Part shown: piece by piece, positions 43,167-52,613 of the stretch
Numbering within the stretch: position 1 is the first letter of the stretch
Layout: each line of letters starts with the position of its first letter
Source of the DNA: Gammaproteobacteria bacterium
GTDB lineage: Bacteria > Pseudomonadota > Gammaproteobacteria > Steroidobacterales > GCA-2729495
Length of the DNA stretch: 64,000 nucleotides
NCBI GenBank assembly: GCA_016874095.1
Contig: VGVH01000002.1
Coordinates: forward strand, 100,431-164,430
Direction: 5' to 3'
Translations under genes and position numbers: made by a program
The notes under the pieces: model-generated
Told to the model about the DNA's origin: nothing
The model's database searches: none
The model's input: only the letters and a program-made list of their open reading frames with translations

Positions 43167-43724
43167 GTGTCGGCCCGCAGCATCATCGCCGGCGTTCTTC
43201 TCGCAGCGACGGCGCTGGCCAGCGGCTACCTGTTCCTACGCATTCGCGACACGGCGGGGCCATCGACCGAAACCGTCCGCCTGGGTATCGGGTACTACGC
43301 AGATCGTGCAACGCTGACCGGGACCGATGAGACCGGCCGCATTCTCTTTCGAATCTCCGCCTCCGGCGTCACCCAGAATCCAGCCGACAGCAGCGTTGCG
43401 CTGCAGAACGTGACGCTCGACTACGATCCGGAAACCGAGGCACCGTGGCAGCTGCGGGCCGAGACGGGTCGACTGCCGCCCGGTGGTAAGATGATCGAGC
43501 TGTCGGGCAATGTCGTGGCAAGCACCGGCGAAGCCGGGGGCCCCGCGGCGTTCATCCGCACTGATTTCCTCGAGTTCGACACCGGAACCCGCATTGCCGC
43601 CACGGACAGGAAAGTCGTCATCGAGTACGCCGGCAGCATCATCAACGCGGTCGGACTACGCGCAGACCTCGCGCGCGACCGGCTGGAACTGCGGTCGCAG
43701 GTCAGCGGCAGTTATGTTCGCTAG
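43167..43724 (+). CDS. lptC: LPS transport protein LptC
   Basis: Inner-membrane bitopic part of the Lpt bridge that receives LPS from LptB2FG and passes it to LptA. The GTG at 43167 gives 185 aa with one N-terminal span (IIAGVLLAATALASGYLFL) and a beta-jellyroll of the OstA type (YADRATLTGTDETGRILFRI, GNVVASTG). Weak conservation is normal; position between kdsC and lptA supports it. It overlaps lptA by 11 bp. Confidence 0.9.
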   Translation: MSARSIIAGVLLAATALASGYLFLRIRDTAGPSTETVRLGIGYYADRATLTGTDETGRILFRISASGVTQNPADSSVALQNVTLDYDPETEAPWQLRAETGRLPPGGKMIELSGNVVASTGEAGGPAAFIRTDFLEFDTGTRIAATDRKVVIEYAGSIINAVGLRADLARDRLELRSQVSGSYVR

Positions 43725-44325
43725 CGTTGCCCTGGCCTTGCTGGCTGTCGGACAGGCTGCAGCCCAGTCGATGGTGATTCCGGATCTCTCGCTGCAGGTC
43801 GGCCTGCCGATCAACCTGAACGCCGACTCTTCGGAATTTGATCGTCGGGACAACCGCTTGCTGTTCCGCGGACTCACCATCACCCAGGGGACGCTCAGTG
43901 TGCGCGCCGACACGGCTGAAGCCTCGCGCCTGGATTTCGAGAACAGCCAATGGACCTTCCGCGGCAACGTGGAAATCGACAACGGCGGCGCCCGCGTGTA
44001 CTGCGAGGATGCCAGGCTGAATTTCCAGGGCCATGAATTGAAGGTCGCGGCGCTTGCGGGAAAGCCGGCGATATTCGAGCAGAAGCGCGCAGACGGCAAG
44101 GTGACCCGCGGGCGTGCCGCGACGATCGACTATGACGTCGCCGGTGGCAGCCTCGCGATGTCGGGGAATGCCCAGGTAAACGACGGGGCCAACGAGGTAT
44201 CCGGCGACCGCATCACCTATGACCTGCGCCGTGAATACGTCACAGCCCAGTCCGGTTCGAACGGCCCGGTCGTCTTCAAGATCGATCCGCCGCGGCCGAG
44301 ACCCGCTACTCGCACACGGCCATGA
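43714..44325 (+). CDS. lptA: LPS transport periplasmic protein LptA
   Basis: Periplasmic beta-jellyroll protein that links LptC to outer-membrane LptD. The ATG at 43714 gives 203 aa with a Sec signal ([19 protein letters not shown]) and an OstA-like domain ([45 protein letters not shown]). The 3' end overlaps lptB by 4 bp (ATGA). Confidence 0.93.
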   Translation: MFASVALALLAVGQAAAQSMVIPDLSLQVGLPINLNADSSEFDRRDNRLLFRGLTITQGTLSVRADTAEASRLDFENSQWTFRGNVEIDNGGARVYCEDARLNFQGHELKVAALAGKPAIFEQKRADGKVTRGRAATIDYDVAGGSLAMSGNAQVNDGANEVSGDRITYDLRREYVTAQSGSNGPVVFKIDPPRPRPATRTRP

Positions 44326-45047
44326 GCGTTCTGGAGGCGACCAACCTCAGCAAGCGATTCAAATCGCGCCAGGTGGTCCGGCAGATTTCCTTCTCCATCG
44401 GCAGCGGCGAAGTCGTCGGGCTGCTCGGGCCGAACGGCGCCGGCAAGACAACCGCCTTCTACATGATCGTCGGGCTCGTCCCGGCAGATTCCGGCAACAT
44501 CCTCCTCGATGGCCGCGACCTGACGCCGCTGCCCATGCATCGTCGCGCCCGTCTCGGCCTCGGCTACCTGCCCCAGGAGGCCTCGGTGTTCCGCAAGCTG
44601 ACCGTCGAGGAGAACATCATGGCGATCCTCGAGCTGCGCCCCGAGCTGACTCGAGCCGACCGGCAGAGCCGCCTGGAATCCCTGCTCGACGAGCTGCACG
44701 TCAGCCACGTCCGCGCCAGCCTCGGCATGAGCCTGTCCGGGGGCGAGCGGCGGCGGGTGGAAATCGCGCGCGCGCTCGCCGCCGAGCCCCGCTTCATATT
44801 GCTGGACGAACCCTTCGCCGGCGTCGATCCGATATCGGTGCTCGATATCCAGCGAATCATTCGTCATCTCGCCGAGCGGCAGATCGGCGTGCTCATCACG
44901 GATCACAACGTCCGCGAGACCCTTGGAATCTGCGGGCGCGCCTACATCATCAGCGATGGCAGCATGATCGCCCAGGGTACCCCGCCGGAAATCCTTGAGA
45001 ATCAGCAGGTACGGCAGGTGTACCTCGGCGAGGGATTTAGACTGTAA
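44322..45047 (+). CDS. lptB: LPS export ABC ATPase LptB
   Basis: ATPase of the LptB2FG LPS exporter. Walker [10 protein letters not shown]-loop [13 protein letters not shown], signature [10 protein letters not shown] and Walker [14 protein letters not shown] with the H-loop in [10 protein letters not shown] are intact. Length 241 aa is typical. lptF and lptG are not in the window. It lies immediately before rpoN, as in most gammaproteobacteria. Confidence 0.97.
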   Translation: MSVLEATNLSKRFKSRQVVRQISFSIGSGEVVGLLGPNGAGKTTAFYMIVGLVPADSGNILLDGRDLTPLPMHRRARLGLGYLPQEASVFRKLTVEENIMAILELRPELTRADRQSRLESLLDELHVSHVRASLGMSLSGGERRRVEIARALAAEPRFILLDEPFAGVDPISVLDIQRIIRHLAERQIGVLITDHNVRETLGICGRAYIISDGSMIAQGTPPEILENQQVRQVYLGEGFRL

Positions 45048-45118
45048 GCTGGCAGTCCAGCAGCACTGAGGCAGCGGGGTCCGGGGAATCGGACAGACAC
45101 GGTGCGCTCACGGGACCT

Positions 45119-46594
45119 ATGTTGAAACCGTCGTTGCAGCTGCGGGTTGGTCAGCAACTGACCATGACCCCGCAACTCCAGCAGGCGATACGCCTGTTGC
45201 AGCTGCCCATTCTGGAACTGAATGCGCAACTCCAGGAAATGCTCGATACCAACGTGATGCTGGAGATCGAAGAGCCCGCAGAGCGCGAGCCCGAGCTGCC
45301 GGGCCTGTCGGAGCCCCCTGAGGTTCGAACCGAACCGGTCGCCGACGATGGAGCAGCCACGGAAGGCGATTTCGACTACGACCCGGACGAGAGCGGCGTA
45401 CTGCCCGAAGACCTGCAGGACTCCAGCCTGTGGAGCGAGGCGTCCGGCGCCCGTGGCAACGATCCCTGGTCGGATGAGAGCCGACCGTCCGACGTTGCCG
45501 ACCAGACAGGCACGACCCTGCGTGAGCACCTGCTGTGGCAGCTCGAAATGGAGCACTTCAGCCCGCGCGAGGTCATCATCGGCGAGGCCATCATCGATTA
45601 CGTCAACGACGATGGCTACCTGACCGAAAGTCTCGAGAACATCGCCGGCATGCTGCCCGTCGCTGCGCATTACACACCGGCAGAGGTGGAACAGACCCTC
45701 GCCAAGGTGCAGGCGATGGATCCTGGCGGGGTCGGCGCACGATATCTTGCCGAGTGCATCGCGATACAGCTGCACCAGCTCGCGGAAGACGTACCGGGCC
45801 GCGATCTCGCGCTGAAGTTGGCGGCAGGGCACCTCGAACTCGTCGCCGAGCAGCAGACGGCGATGCTGCGCCGCAAGCTCGGAGTTTCCGACGCCGAGCT
45901 CGAATCAGCACTCGCGCTGGTGCGCGCCTGCCATCCGCGACCCGGGGCAGCCATCCAGTCGAAGACGACCGAGTACGTCGTTCCGGACGTCTTCGTCCGC
46001 AAGCACGATGGCCGCTGGATCGTCGAAGTGAATCGCACCCATGCGCCGCGCCTGCGGGTCAACCAGGCCTACGCCCAGATGCTCCGCGGCAACGGTGACC
46101 ATTCCGTACTGCGCACGCAGCTGCAGGAGGCGCGCTGGCTGGTACGCAGCCTCGAGATCCGCAATGACACCTTGCTGAAGGTTGCCCGCACGATCGTCAA
46201 GCGACAGCAGGACTTCTTCGAACACGGCGAGGAAAGGATGAAGCCCATGATCCTGCGCGACGTCGCCGAGGCCGTGGAAATGCACGAATCGACCATCTCT
46301 CGCGTGACCTCCAGCAAGTACATGCACACGCCGCGCGGCGTGTTCGAATTGCGATATTTCTTCTCCAGCCAGGTGACCGGGGATGACGGCAGTGAGCAGT
46401 CTTCCACGGCGATTCGCGCCAAGATCCGCAAGATGATCGGCCAGGAGTCGCCCGGTGACCCGTTGAGCGACAGTCGCATCGCAGAGCTGCTCCAGGCCGA
46501 CGGTATCAATGTTGCGCGCAGGACGGTCGCCAAGTACCGCGAGGCGATGAAGATTGCCCCGTCGAGCGGGCGCAAGAAACGACCGCCACGCTGA
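45119..46594 (+). CDS. rpoN: RNA polymerase sigma-54 factor RpoN
   Basis: Alternative sigma factor that needs an AAA+ activator such as PilR. Region I starts MLKPSLQLRVGQQLTMTPQL, an acidic region II spans about residues 50-130, and region III ends with the RpoN box ARRTVAKYRE near the C-terminus. Length of 491 aa is usual. It is required for the pilA promoter at 1.4 kb. Confidence 0.97.
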   Translation: MLKPSLQLRVGQQLTMTPQLQQAIRLLQLPILELNAQLQEMLDTNVMLEIEEPAEREPELPGLSEPPEVRTEPVADDGAATEGDFDYDPDESGVLPEDLQDSSLWSEASGARGNDPWSDESRPSDVADQTGTTLREHLLWQLEMEHFSPREVIIGEAIIDYVNDDGYLTESLENIAGMLPVAAHYTPAEVEQTLAKVQAMDPGGVGARYLAECIAIQLHQLAEDVPGRDLALKLAAGHLELVAEQQTAMLRRKLGVSDAELESALALVRACHPRPGAAIQSKTTEYVVPDVFVRKHDGRWIVEVNRTHAPRLRVNQAYAQMLRGNGDHSVLRTQLQEARWLVRSLEIRNDTLLKVARTIVKRQQDFFEHGEERMKPMILRDVAEAVEMHESTISRVTSSKYMHTPRGVFELRYFFSSQVTGDDGSEQSSTAIRAKIRKMIGQESPGDPLSDSRIAELLQADGINVARRTVAKYREAMKIAPSSGRKKRPPR

Positions 46595-46638
46595 GCGGAA
46601 CCGGTACAGGCCAAAAACGAACAACCAAGAGGATACCC

Positions 46639-46977
46639 ATGCAAGTGAACCTGACCGGCCACCATGTCGAGATCACCGATTCCATGCGGGCTTACGTCGC
46701 CACGAAGCTCACACGCCTGGGGCGGCATTCCGACCACCTCACGGACGTGCACTGCATACTCACCGTGGAGAAGCTGAGACACCGCGCCGAAGCGAAGCTC
46801 AACCTGAACGGCAGCACGCTGTTCGCCGATGCGATCGAGGATAACATGTACGCTGCGATCGATGTACTCATGGACAAGCTGGACCGGCAGATCAAGAAGC
46901 ACAAGGAAAAACTGAAGGCGCACCACGACAAGCACGACCGCAATGCCGACAAGCGCAGCCGGGCCGTGGACGGCTGA
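46639..46977 (+). CDS. hpf: Ribosome hibernation factor HPF (short form)
   Basis: Binds the decoding site of idle ribosomes. The 112-aa protein is of the short HPF/YfiA class: QVNLTGHHVEITDSMRAYVA, LTVEKLRHRAEAKLNLNG, and a basic C-terminal tail (KHKEKLKAHHDKHDRNADKR). A clear AGAGGA precedes the ATG. Its place after rpoN is conserved; ptsN, usually next, is absent. Confidence 0.93.
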   Translation: MQVNLTGHHVEITDSMRAYVATKLTRLGRHSDHLTDVHCILTVEKLRHRAEAKLNLNGSTLFADAIEDNMYAAIDVLMDKLDRQIKKHKEKLKAHHDKHDRNADKRSRAVDG

Positions 46978-46995
46978 GCAGGGACGGCGCCGGAA

Positions 46996-47904
46996 ATGAG
47001 GCTGGTCATCGTCAGCGGCCTGTCTGGCTCGGGCAAGAGCGTTGCACTGCACCTGTTGGAGGACGTCGGCTTCTACTGCATCGACAATGTCCCTGCTGCC
47101 CTGCTCGGCTCGATAGTCATGCAGATCGCCGGCACGAAGGATCCGTTCTACGACAAGCTGGCCGTAGGCGTAGACGTCCGCAGCCGCGCGAGCGACCTCG
47201 ACTCCCTGCCATCGCTGATCCAGCAGTTCCGCAGCAATGGCATCCGCTGCGAAATCATCTTCCTGCACGCCGACGAACAGAGCCTGCTCAAACGTTACGC
47301 AGAGAGCCGGCGACCCCACCCCCTGTCAGCACAGGGCGTGAGCCTGCGGGAAGCCATCGCCCGCGAACGGGAGTTGCTTGGTCCCGTGATGGCCGGAGCC
47401 GAGCTGATCATCGACACGACCAACACCAGCATCTACCAGCTGCGGGACGCCGTGCGCGGAAGGGTCGGCGTCCGGAACGAGCCAGACCTCAGCGTCCTGA
47501 TCGAGTCTTTCGGCTACAAGCACGGCATCCCGCTCGATGCCGATTTCGTTTTCGACCTGCGCTGCCTTCCCAACCCGTACTGGGAGTCCAGCCTTCGTAC
47601 CCTGTCCGGCCGCGACGCACAGGTGATCGAGTTCCTGGAACAGCACGACAGCGTGCAGCGCATGTACGCGGATATCAGCGGATTTCTCGAGTACTGGATT
47701 CCCCGTTACCTGGACTTCAATCGCAACTACCTGACGGTGGCGCTCGGCTGCACGGGCGGTCAGCACCGGTCGGTGTACATGGCCGAACGGATCGGCAACG
47801 CCCTCTCCCGCCAGTATCCAAGCGTGCACATCCGCCATAACGAGCTGCTCGGCGTCGGGCGGCCACCGCAAGGCGTCACAGCGGAGCGACTCAGCGGGTC
47901 TTAA
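46996..47904 (+). CDS. rapZ: RNase adaptor / nucleotide-binding protein RapZ
   Basis: In enterobacteria RapZ targets the GlmZ sRNA to RNase E and senses glucosamine-6-phosphate. The 302-aa protein has P-loop GLSGSGKS (about residues 8-15), IDNVPAALL, and the C-terminal signature ALGCTGGQHRSVYMAERI. After that, the last 27 residues contain no lysine (HNELLGVGRPPQGVTAERL), unlike the lysine/arginine tail used for RNA binding in E. coli. The sRNA role here is therefore uncertain. Confidence 0.92.
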   Translation: MRLVIVSGLSGSGKSVALHLLEDVGFYCIDNVPAALLGSIVMQIAGTKDPFYDKLAVGVDVRSRASDLDSLPSLIQQFRSNGIRCEIIFLHADEQSLLKRYAESRRPHPLSAQGVSLREAIARERELLGPVMAGAELIIDTTNTSIYQLRDAVRGRVGVRNEPDLSVLIESFGYKHGIPLDADFVFDLRCLPNPYWESSLRTLSGRDAQVIEFLEQHDSVQRMYADISGFLEYWIPRYLDFNRNYLTVALGCTGGQHRSVYMAERIGNALSRQYPSVHIRHNELLGVGRPPQGVTAERLSGS

Positions 47905-47965
47905 ACCGCAGCGCATGAGCCGCTACACTGCGCCGCTCAGCGCAGCGCAGCGGAGCACGGCCGTG

Positions 47966-49318
47966 ATGGCAAAGGACACTTCGGAGACCCGCACCGATCT
48001 CGAACACGTGCTGGCTGCGCTGGAGGCCGGCACGGTACGTCAGGTGCAGCGCCTCGTAGGCGCGCTCCACCCGGCTGAAACAGCCCACCTGCTCGAAGCA
48101 CTGCCGACGGCGCAGCGGCGCATCGTGTTCGACCTGGTTCCGGAAGGGGACCAGGGTGAAGTTCTGGTCGAGTTGACGGACGACGTCCGCGCCAGCCTTG
48201 TCGAGGGCATGGAGGCCAGCAAGCTCGTCGCGGCCAGCGAAGACCTGGATCTCGATGACCTCGCCGACTTCGTGGGCGGGCTGCCGGAGGCCGTGACGGC
48301 GCAGGTCCTGCACTCGCTGTCCCAGCGCGATCGCGACCGGCTCAACGCCGTGCTGTCCTATCCCGAGGACAGCGCAGGTGGAATCATGAACCCCGAGACG
48401 ATTGCCGTACGGGCAGACGTCACCCTTGAAGTGGTCATGCGCTACCTGCGCATGCTCGCGTATCTGCCGGACAAGACCGCTGCCATCTTCGTCGTCGACC
48501 GGAACGATCGCTACATGGGCGCGCTGCATGTATCGCGTCTGCTGACCCGCGACCCTGCAAGTGTAGTCGGCGACGTGATGGACGAGGATTTTCCGCCGAT
48601 CCCGGCGTCGATGACCGACACGGAAGTCGCCCGCGAATTCAAGGATCGCGATCTGGTGGCGGCACCCGTCGTCGACGAACGCGGCCAGCTGATCGGGCAG
48701 ATCACCGTGGACGACGTCGTCGACGTCATCAGCGAGCAGGCGGACGAGGACATCCGGCGGCTCGCGGGTCTGGCAGAAGAAGACGATATGTTCGCACCGG
48801 TCTTCACCAGCGCCAGGCGACGGGCTGTCTGGCTGGGCATCAACGTCGCCACGGCGTTTCTCGCCGCGTCGGTCGTGGGAGCGTTCCGGCCCACGCTCGA
48901 CCAGGTAGTGGTGCTTGCCGTGCTGATGCCGGTAGTTGCCAGCATGGGAGGCATTGCCGGCAATCAGGTGGTCACGCTCATGGTGCGCGGCCTCGCGCTC
49001 GGGCGCATCGAGGACTCCAACGCCCGCTGGCTCCTCGCCAAGGAAATCGGCGTGGCTCTGATCAACGGGACGGGCTGGGCTGTCGTTGCGGCCCTGGGCA
49101 CGCGGCTTTTCACGGACGACTGGGTGGTCGGGGCGATCGTCGGTGCAGCGCTTGTCGTGAACCTGCTCACCGCGGCGATCACGGGTTTCGCCGTGCCGCT
49201 GGCCCTGACCAAGCTGCGCATCGACCCGGCCCTAGCCGGGACGGTCGTGTTGACGACCGTTACCGACTGCGTGGGATTCGCGGCATTCCTTAGCCTGGGA
49301 ACACTGTTCCTCACCTGA
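47966..49318 (+). CDS. mgtE: Magnesium transporter MgtE
   Basis: Magnesium channel of the MgtE family. An N-terminal superhelical domain (about residues 10-115), two CBS domains (about 120-250, with SYPEDSAGGIMNPETIAVRA and VVDERGQLIGQITVDD) and five membrane spans are visible, including PVVASMGGIAGNQVVTLMVR, the family signature in the pore. The ATG at 47966 has GGAG upstream and gives 450 aa; a longer start at 47915 has no ribosome site. Confidence 0.94.
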   Translation: MAKDTSETRTDLEHVLAALEAGTVRQVQRLVGALHPAETAHLLEALPTAQRRIVFDLVPEGDQGEVLVELTDDVRASLVEGMEASKLVAASEDLDLDDLADFVGGLPEAVTAQVLHSLSQRDRDRLNAVLSYPEDSAGGIMNPETIAVRADVTLEVVMRYLRMLAYLPDKTAAIFVVDRNDRYMGALHVSRLLTRDPASVVGDVMDEDFPPIPASMTDTEVAREFKDRDLVAAPVVDERGQLIGQITVDDVVDVISEQADEDIRRLAGLAEEDDMFAPVFTSARRRAVWLGINVATAFLAASVVGAFRPTLDQVVVLAVLMPVVASMGGIAGNQVVTLMVRGLALGRIEDSNARWLLAKEIGVALINGTGWAVVAALGTRLFTDDWVVGAIVGAALVVNLLTAAITGFAVPLALTKLRIDPALAGTVVLTTVTDCVGFAAFLSLGTLFLT

Positions 49319-49327
49319 ACCGCGTTG

Positions 49328-50590
49328 CTAACCCCTGCCGAGCGCACGCACCCGCTGCGAGTAGTGCTCGGACAGGTCGCGCCAGCCGACGATTCCTGCC
49401 GGCGCGTCGAGCGGCTTTCCCTCGAGAAACGACCGGATCTGCTCGCGGCGCGCCAGGCCATCCTCATACCCGAGCTTGATCAGCTCGCGGGTATAGCCAT
49501 GCTCGAAGAGCAGATAGCTCACGAGCTGGCGCCCACCGTAGTTGAGCGCACCCATGCCACTCAAGAGCAGCTGCACCGCCCGCGGCATCTCGCGCACGTG
49601 GCGGATCGCGATTTCGCGGATGTCCCGGCTGGGCAGAATGACGAGCGCATCGATATAGCGCAGCCTTGCTGAATCCGTATCGAGCTGACGGCCCTGGACG
49701 TTTTCCAGAATCAGGTTGATACGGGTGAGCCGTTCCAGGTCCTGCGACAACCCGTCCATGAACAATGCATCGAGGATGTAACCGGCGATTCGTCCCATGC
49801 TCGGGTATGGAACGGTGTCATCGGACCCCGGTGCAGGCTCCGGCTCCTCGTCGCGGACGCCGATCACGAGCAGCCGGTCGGCGCCGAGGTGCACCGCCGG
49901 AGCGAGCGGGGTCGCCTGGCGCATGGCTCCATCGCCGTAGAACTCGCGGTTGATCATGACGGGCGGGAACATCATCGGCACGGCGATGCTCGCCATCAGG
50001 TGATCCAGCGTGATGCGCGAGGGCCGTCCGACGCGGCGGACACGGTCCCACGGCACGTGCGTATCCCGCCCCTGGTAGAAGGACACCGACCGCGCCGATC
50101 CGTAGCCCGCGCAGGTCACCGTAACGGCGTCGAGGTACCCGCGATCGATGGACTCCTGGATCGCATCGAGATTGATGGCGCGGCCGAGCATGTCCCGCAA
50201 CGGGCTGTTGTCGAGCAGTGAACGCGGGTTATTGACGCCCAGCCCGCCAAAGACCAGCGCTGCGGCCCAGTGCGCGCTGCTCTTCAACATGGTGAGCGAA
50301 TCCGACTTGAACACGTGGTGCGAGCGGAAGCTGCCCCATACGCGCTCGAGATCCGCCACGGCGTGGCGGAATACGCGCGCCTGGCTGGCAAGTACCGCGG
50401 AACTTATGGCACCGGCCGACGTGCCGCTGATGACCGAGAAGGGATTCGGCGAACGACGAGGCAAGACGTCGGCGATCGCCTTGAGCACGCCCACCTGATA
50501 GGCACCACGGGCGCCGCCACCGGGCAGGATCAGCCCGATCTTGCGGTCACCCGATGGCACCGCGTGCAAGCCCGTGCGCTCCCTGGACAT
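49328..50590 (-). CDS. Patatin-like phospholipase
   Basis: Predicted Ser-Asp dyad lipid hydrolase. The oxyanion motif GGGARGAYQVG, nucleophile motif GTSAG and the Asp motif DGAMRQATPLAPA are present, so activity is likely. The protein has no signal peptide. A C-terminal DUF3336-free tail of about 150 residues follows the patatin domain. The start is uncertain: ATG at 50590 (420 aa) is chosen, with ATG at 50656 possible, and neither has a good ribosome site. Divergent from the peroxiredoxin gene, with about 120 bp between. Confidence 0.88.
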   Translation of the reverse strand: MSRERTGLHAVPSGDRKIGLILPGGGARGAYQVGVLKAIADVLPRRSPNPFSVISGTSAGAISSAVLASQARVFRHAVADLERVWGSFRSHHVFKSDSLTMLKSSAHWAAALVFGGLGVNNPRSLLDNSPLRDMLGRAINLDAIQESIDRGYLDAVTVTCAGYGSARSVSFYQGRDTHVPWDRVRRVGRPSRITLDHLMASIAVPMMFPPVMINREFYGDGAMRQATPLAPAVHLGADRLLVIGVRDEEPEPAPGSDDTVPYPSMGRIAGYILDALFMDGLSQDLERLTRINLILENVQGRQLDTDSARLRYIDALVILPSRDIREIAIRHVREMPRAVQLLLSGMGALNYGGRQLVSYLLFEHGYTRELIKLGYEDGLARREQIRSFLEGKPLDAPAGIVGWRDLSEHYSQRVRALGRG

Positions 50591-50716
50591 GACCGAATGC
50601 GCACCCCGGCGGTCGATCAGCGTATGCGGCGAGTCTACGCACAGGCCGCGGCGCATCACAAGAGAGGCAGGTCACGGTGCTATATTCCTGCGAACGAACA
50701 CCCACGGAGAAATCCC

Positions 50717-51253
50717 ATGCGACGGTCTTCCTTGAGAGTCCTGACGGCGTTTCTGCTGCTCGCCATTGCCGCGCCGACCAGGGCGGGGGTCACCGTTGGC
50801 GATACGGCACCTGACTTCAGCCTGCCGGACCAGGCCGGGCGGACACATACGCTGGCGGAGCACCGGGGCCGCTGGATCGTTCTGTACTTCTATCCGAAGG
50901 ACCAGACGCCCGGCTGCACGAAAGAGGCCTGTTCCTTCCGCGACAATATCTTCGCCTTCGAGGATGCCGGCGCCCAGGTGCTGGGCGTCAGTCTCGACGA
51001 CATGAAGTCACACGAGGAGTTCGCAAAGAAATACAGCCTGCCGTTCCCCCTGCTCGCAGATACGGAAGGCAAGGCGGCTGCAGCCTACGACGTATTGAAC
51101 GTGATCGGCCCGATGCGCCTGGCGAAGCGCCAGACGTTCCTGATCGACCCCCAGGGCCGGATCGCCAGGCACTACGCGAAGGTCGATCCGGAAACCCATT
51201 CGGCAGAAGTGCTGGCCGACCTCAAGGCCCTGGTCGGCAACGAGCCCGGCTGA
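50717..51253 (+). CDS. Exported peroxiredoxin of the Bcp/PrxQ family
   Basis: Thiol peroxidase of the Bcp type. The ATG at 50717, with GGAGA upstream, gives 178 aa beginning with a signal peptide (MRRSSLRVLTAFLLLAIAAP, cleavage near TRA). Mature start GDTAPDFSLPD, then the active site YPKDQTPGCTKEACSFRDN: peroxidatic Cys and a second Cys five residues on, as in PrxQ. Most Bcp proteins are cytoplasmic, so this copy probably detoxifies peroxides in the periplasm and would need a periplasmic reductant. Confidence 0.88.
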   Translation: MRRSSLRVLTAFLLLAIAAPTRAGVTVGDTAPDFSLPDQAGRTHTLAEHRGRWIVLYFYPKDQTPGCTKEACSFRDNIFAFEDAGAQVLGVSLDDMKSHEEFAKKYSLPFPLLADTEGKAAAAYDVLNVIGPMRLAKRQTFLIDPQGRIARHYAKVDPETHSAEVLADLKALVGNEPG

Positions 51254-51265
51254 GGCCTTTCAGCG

Positions 51266-52576
51266 TCAGGCCATCTTTGCCGGCGCCGTCGTCTGGGTGG
51301 CGTCGTGGCGGCGCGCGGCCGACCAGGCTGACCAGCCCCACAGCGCCGAGATCACGGCTGCGACGCCGAAAATGCCTGAACTCGCCATGCCGGCAGCGAC
51401 GAGCGCCGCATGCGCGGAACCGCTGACCGCATCGCCTGCGCGATATACCAGGGTATCGATGATGTTCTTCGCCTTGTACTTCATGTCGCGCGGCACGGAC
51501 GTGAACAGCATCTCGCGACACGGGCGCATGATCGAGTATTCCCCGACGCGCCGCACGATCATCGTGCCGACGATCGCCCAAAGCACGGGATTGGTCGCCA
51601 GCCACAAGTAACCGGCGACCATCAGGCCCGGCACGATCACGATCAGGGTCGAGAGGGAGAACCGGCGGGTCAGCTGCCCGAGCAGCACGAGCTGGATGAA
51701 CAGGGCCGCCGACTGGACACCGAAGTCGATCCAGCCGAACAGCTGGGTCTGCTCGTCAGGGTTGGGTACCAGCTGGTCCACCAGCGCCTGCTGCTCCAGG
51801 TAGAGAAACGTGCTGACCCAGGTGAGCAGGAAAACGAATACGGCGATGCCGGCCATCACCGGGTCGCGCAATACCTGCGCAAAACCCGCGAACGGGTTGC
51901 CGCCGAGCGGGCGGTCATTGCCCTGCGCGCTGATGCCCGCGGATGCCTGGGACAGTTGCCAGCGGTTGAGGACACCCACCAGGGGGACCGCTGCAACGAG
52001 CAGCGCAGCGGCGACCAGCAGGAGGTTCAGCGTACCGATCGTGCCGGCAAGTGTCGCCGTAACCAGCGGCCCGGCAAGGCCGCCGAGGCTGGTCCCGGCG
52101 GCGATGAAACCGAAGAGCCTGTGCGACTGCTCCCGCGAAAAGATGTCCGCCATGAAGCTCCAGAAAACGGACAACCAGAAGAGATTCACAACCGACAGCC
52201 ACACGAAGAACACGCGCGCGATCCAGGAGTGATCATCCTGCACGTAGAACCAGATGTAGAAGAGGACAAGGTTCGACGCGAAAAACAGGTAGAGAGCCGG
52301 CAGCAGCGCCGCTCTTCGCAGCCTTGCGGCCAGCGAGCCGAATAACGGTTGTATGGCCAGCGTGCAGGCGAAAGTCGCCCAGAAGAGTATCGGCAGGTTG
52401 GAGACGCCGGACGTGATGCCCATCGTCTCTCGCACCGGCCGCAGGATCGAATAGCCGCTCCAGACGAGGAACAGCAGCGAAAAGGAACCGAGGAGCCCTT
52501 TCATTTCCTCCGGGCGCACTGAAAAGGTGCGCATGAAAAATCCGGCGACCGGTCCATGCTGGGCTTCCGTCGACAT
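51266..52576 (-). CDS. MFS transporter, NTP/NDP-exchanger-like
   Basis: Twelve-span membrane transporter of 436 aa. FLVWSGYSILRPVRETMGIT, IFSREQSHRLFGFIAAGTSL and the C-terminal region with EYSIMRPCREMLFTSVPRD resemble the MFS branch often annotated as NTP/NDP exchange transporter. That name comes from intracellular parasites; a free-living cell more probably uses it for another substrate, which I cannot infer. It lies on the same strand as pyk, 37 bp downstream of it reading in that direction, and could share its transcript. Confidence 0.7.
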   Translation of the reverse strand: MSTEAQHGPVAGFFMRTFSVRPEEMKGLLGSFSLLFLVWSGYSILRPVRETMGITSGVSNLPILFWATFACTLAIQPLFGSLAARLRRAALLPALYLFFASNLVLFYIWFYVQDDHSWIARVFFVWLSVVNLFWLSVFWSFMADIFSREQSHRLFGFIAAGTSLGGLAGPLVTATLAGTIGTLNLLLVAAALLVAAVPLVGVLNRWQLSQASAGISAQGNDRPLGGNPFAGFAQVLRDPVMAGIAVFVFLLTWVSTFLYLEQQALVDQLVPNPDEQTQLFGWIDFGVQSAALFIQLVLLGQLTRRFSLSTLIVIVPGLMVAGYLWLATNPVLWAIVGTMIVRRVGEYSIMRPCREMLFTSVPRDMKYKAKNIIDTLVYRAGDAVSGSAHAALVAAGMASSGIFGVAAVISALWGWSAWSAARRHDATQTTAPAKMA

Positions 52577-52613
52577 CGCTCGCCTTTCTGGAATTCTGGT
52601 TACGGTTCCGTGA

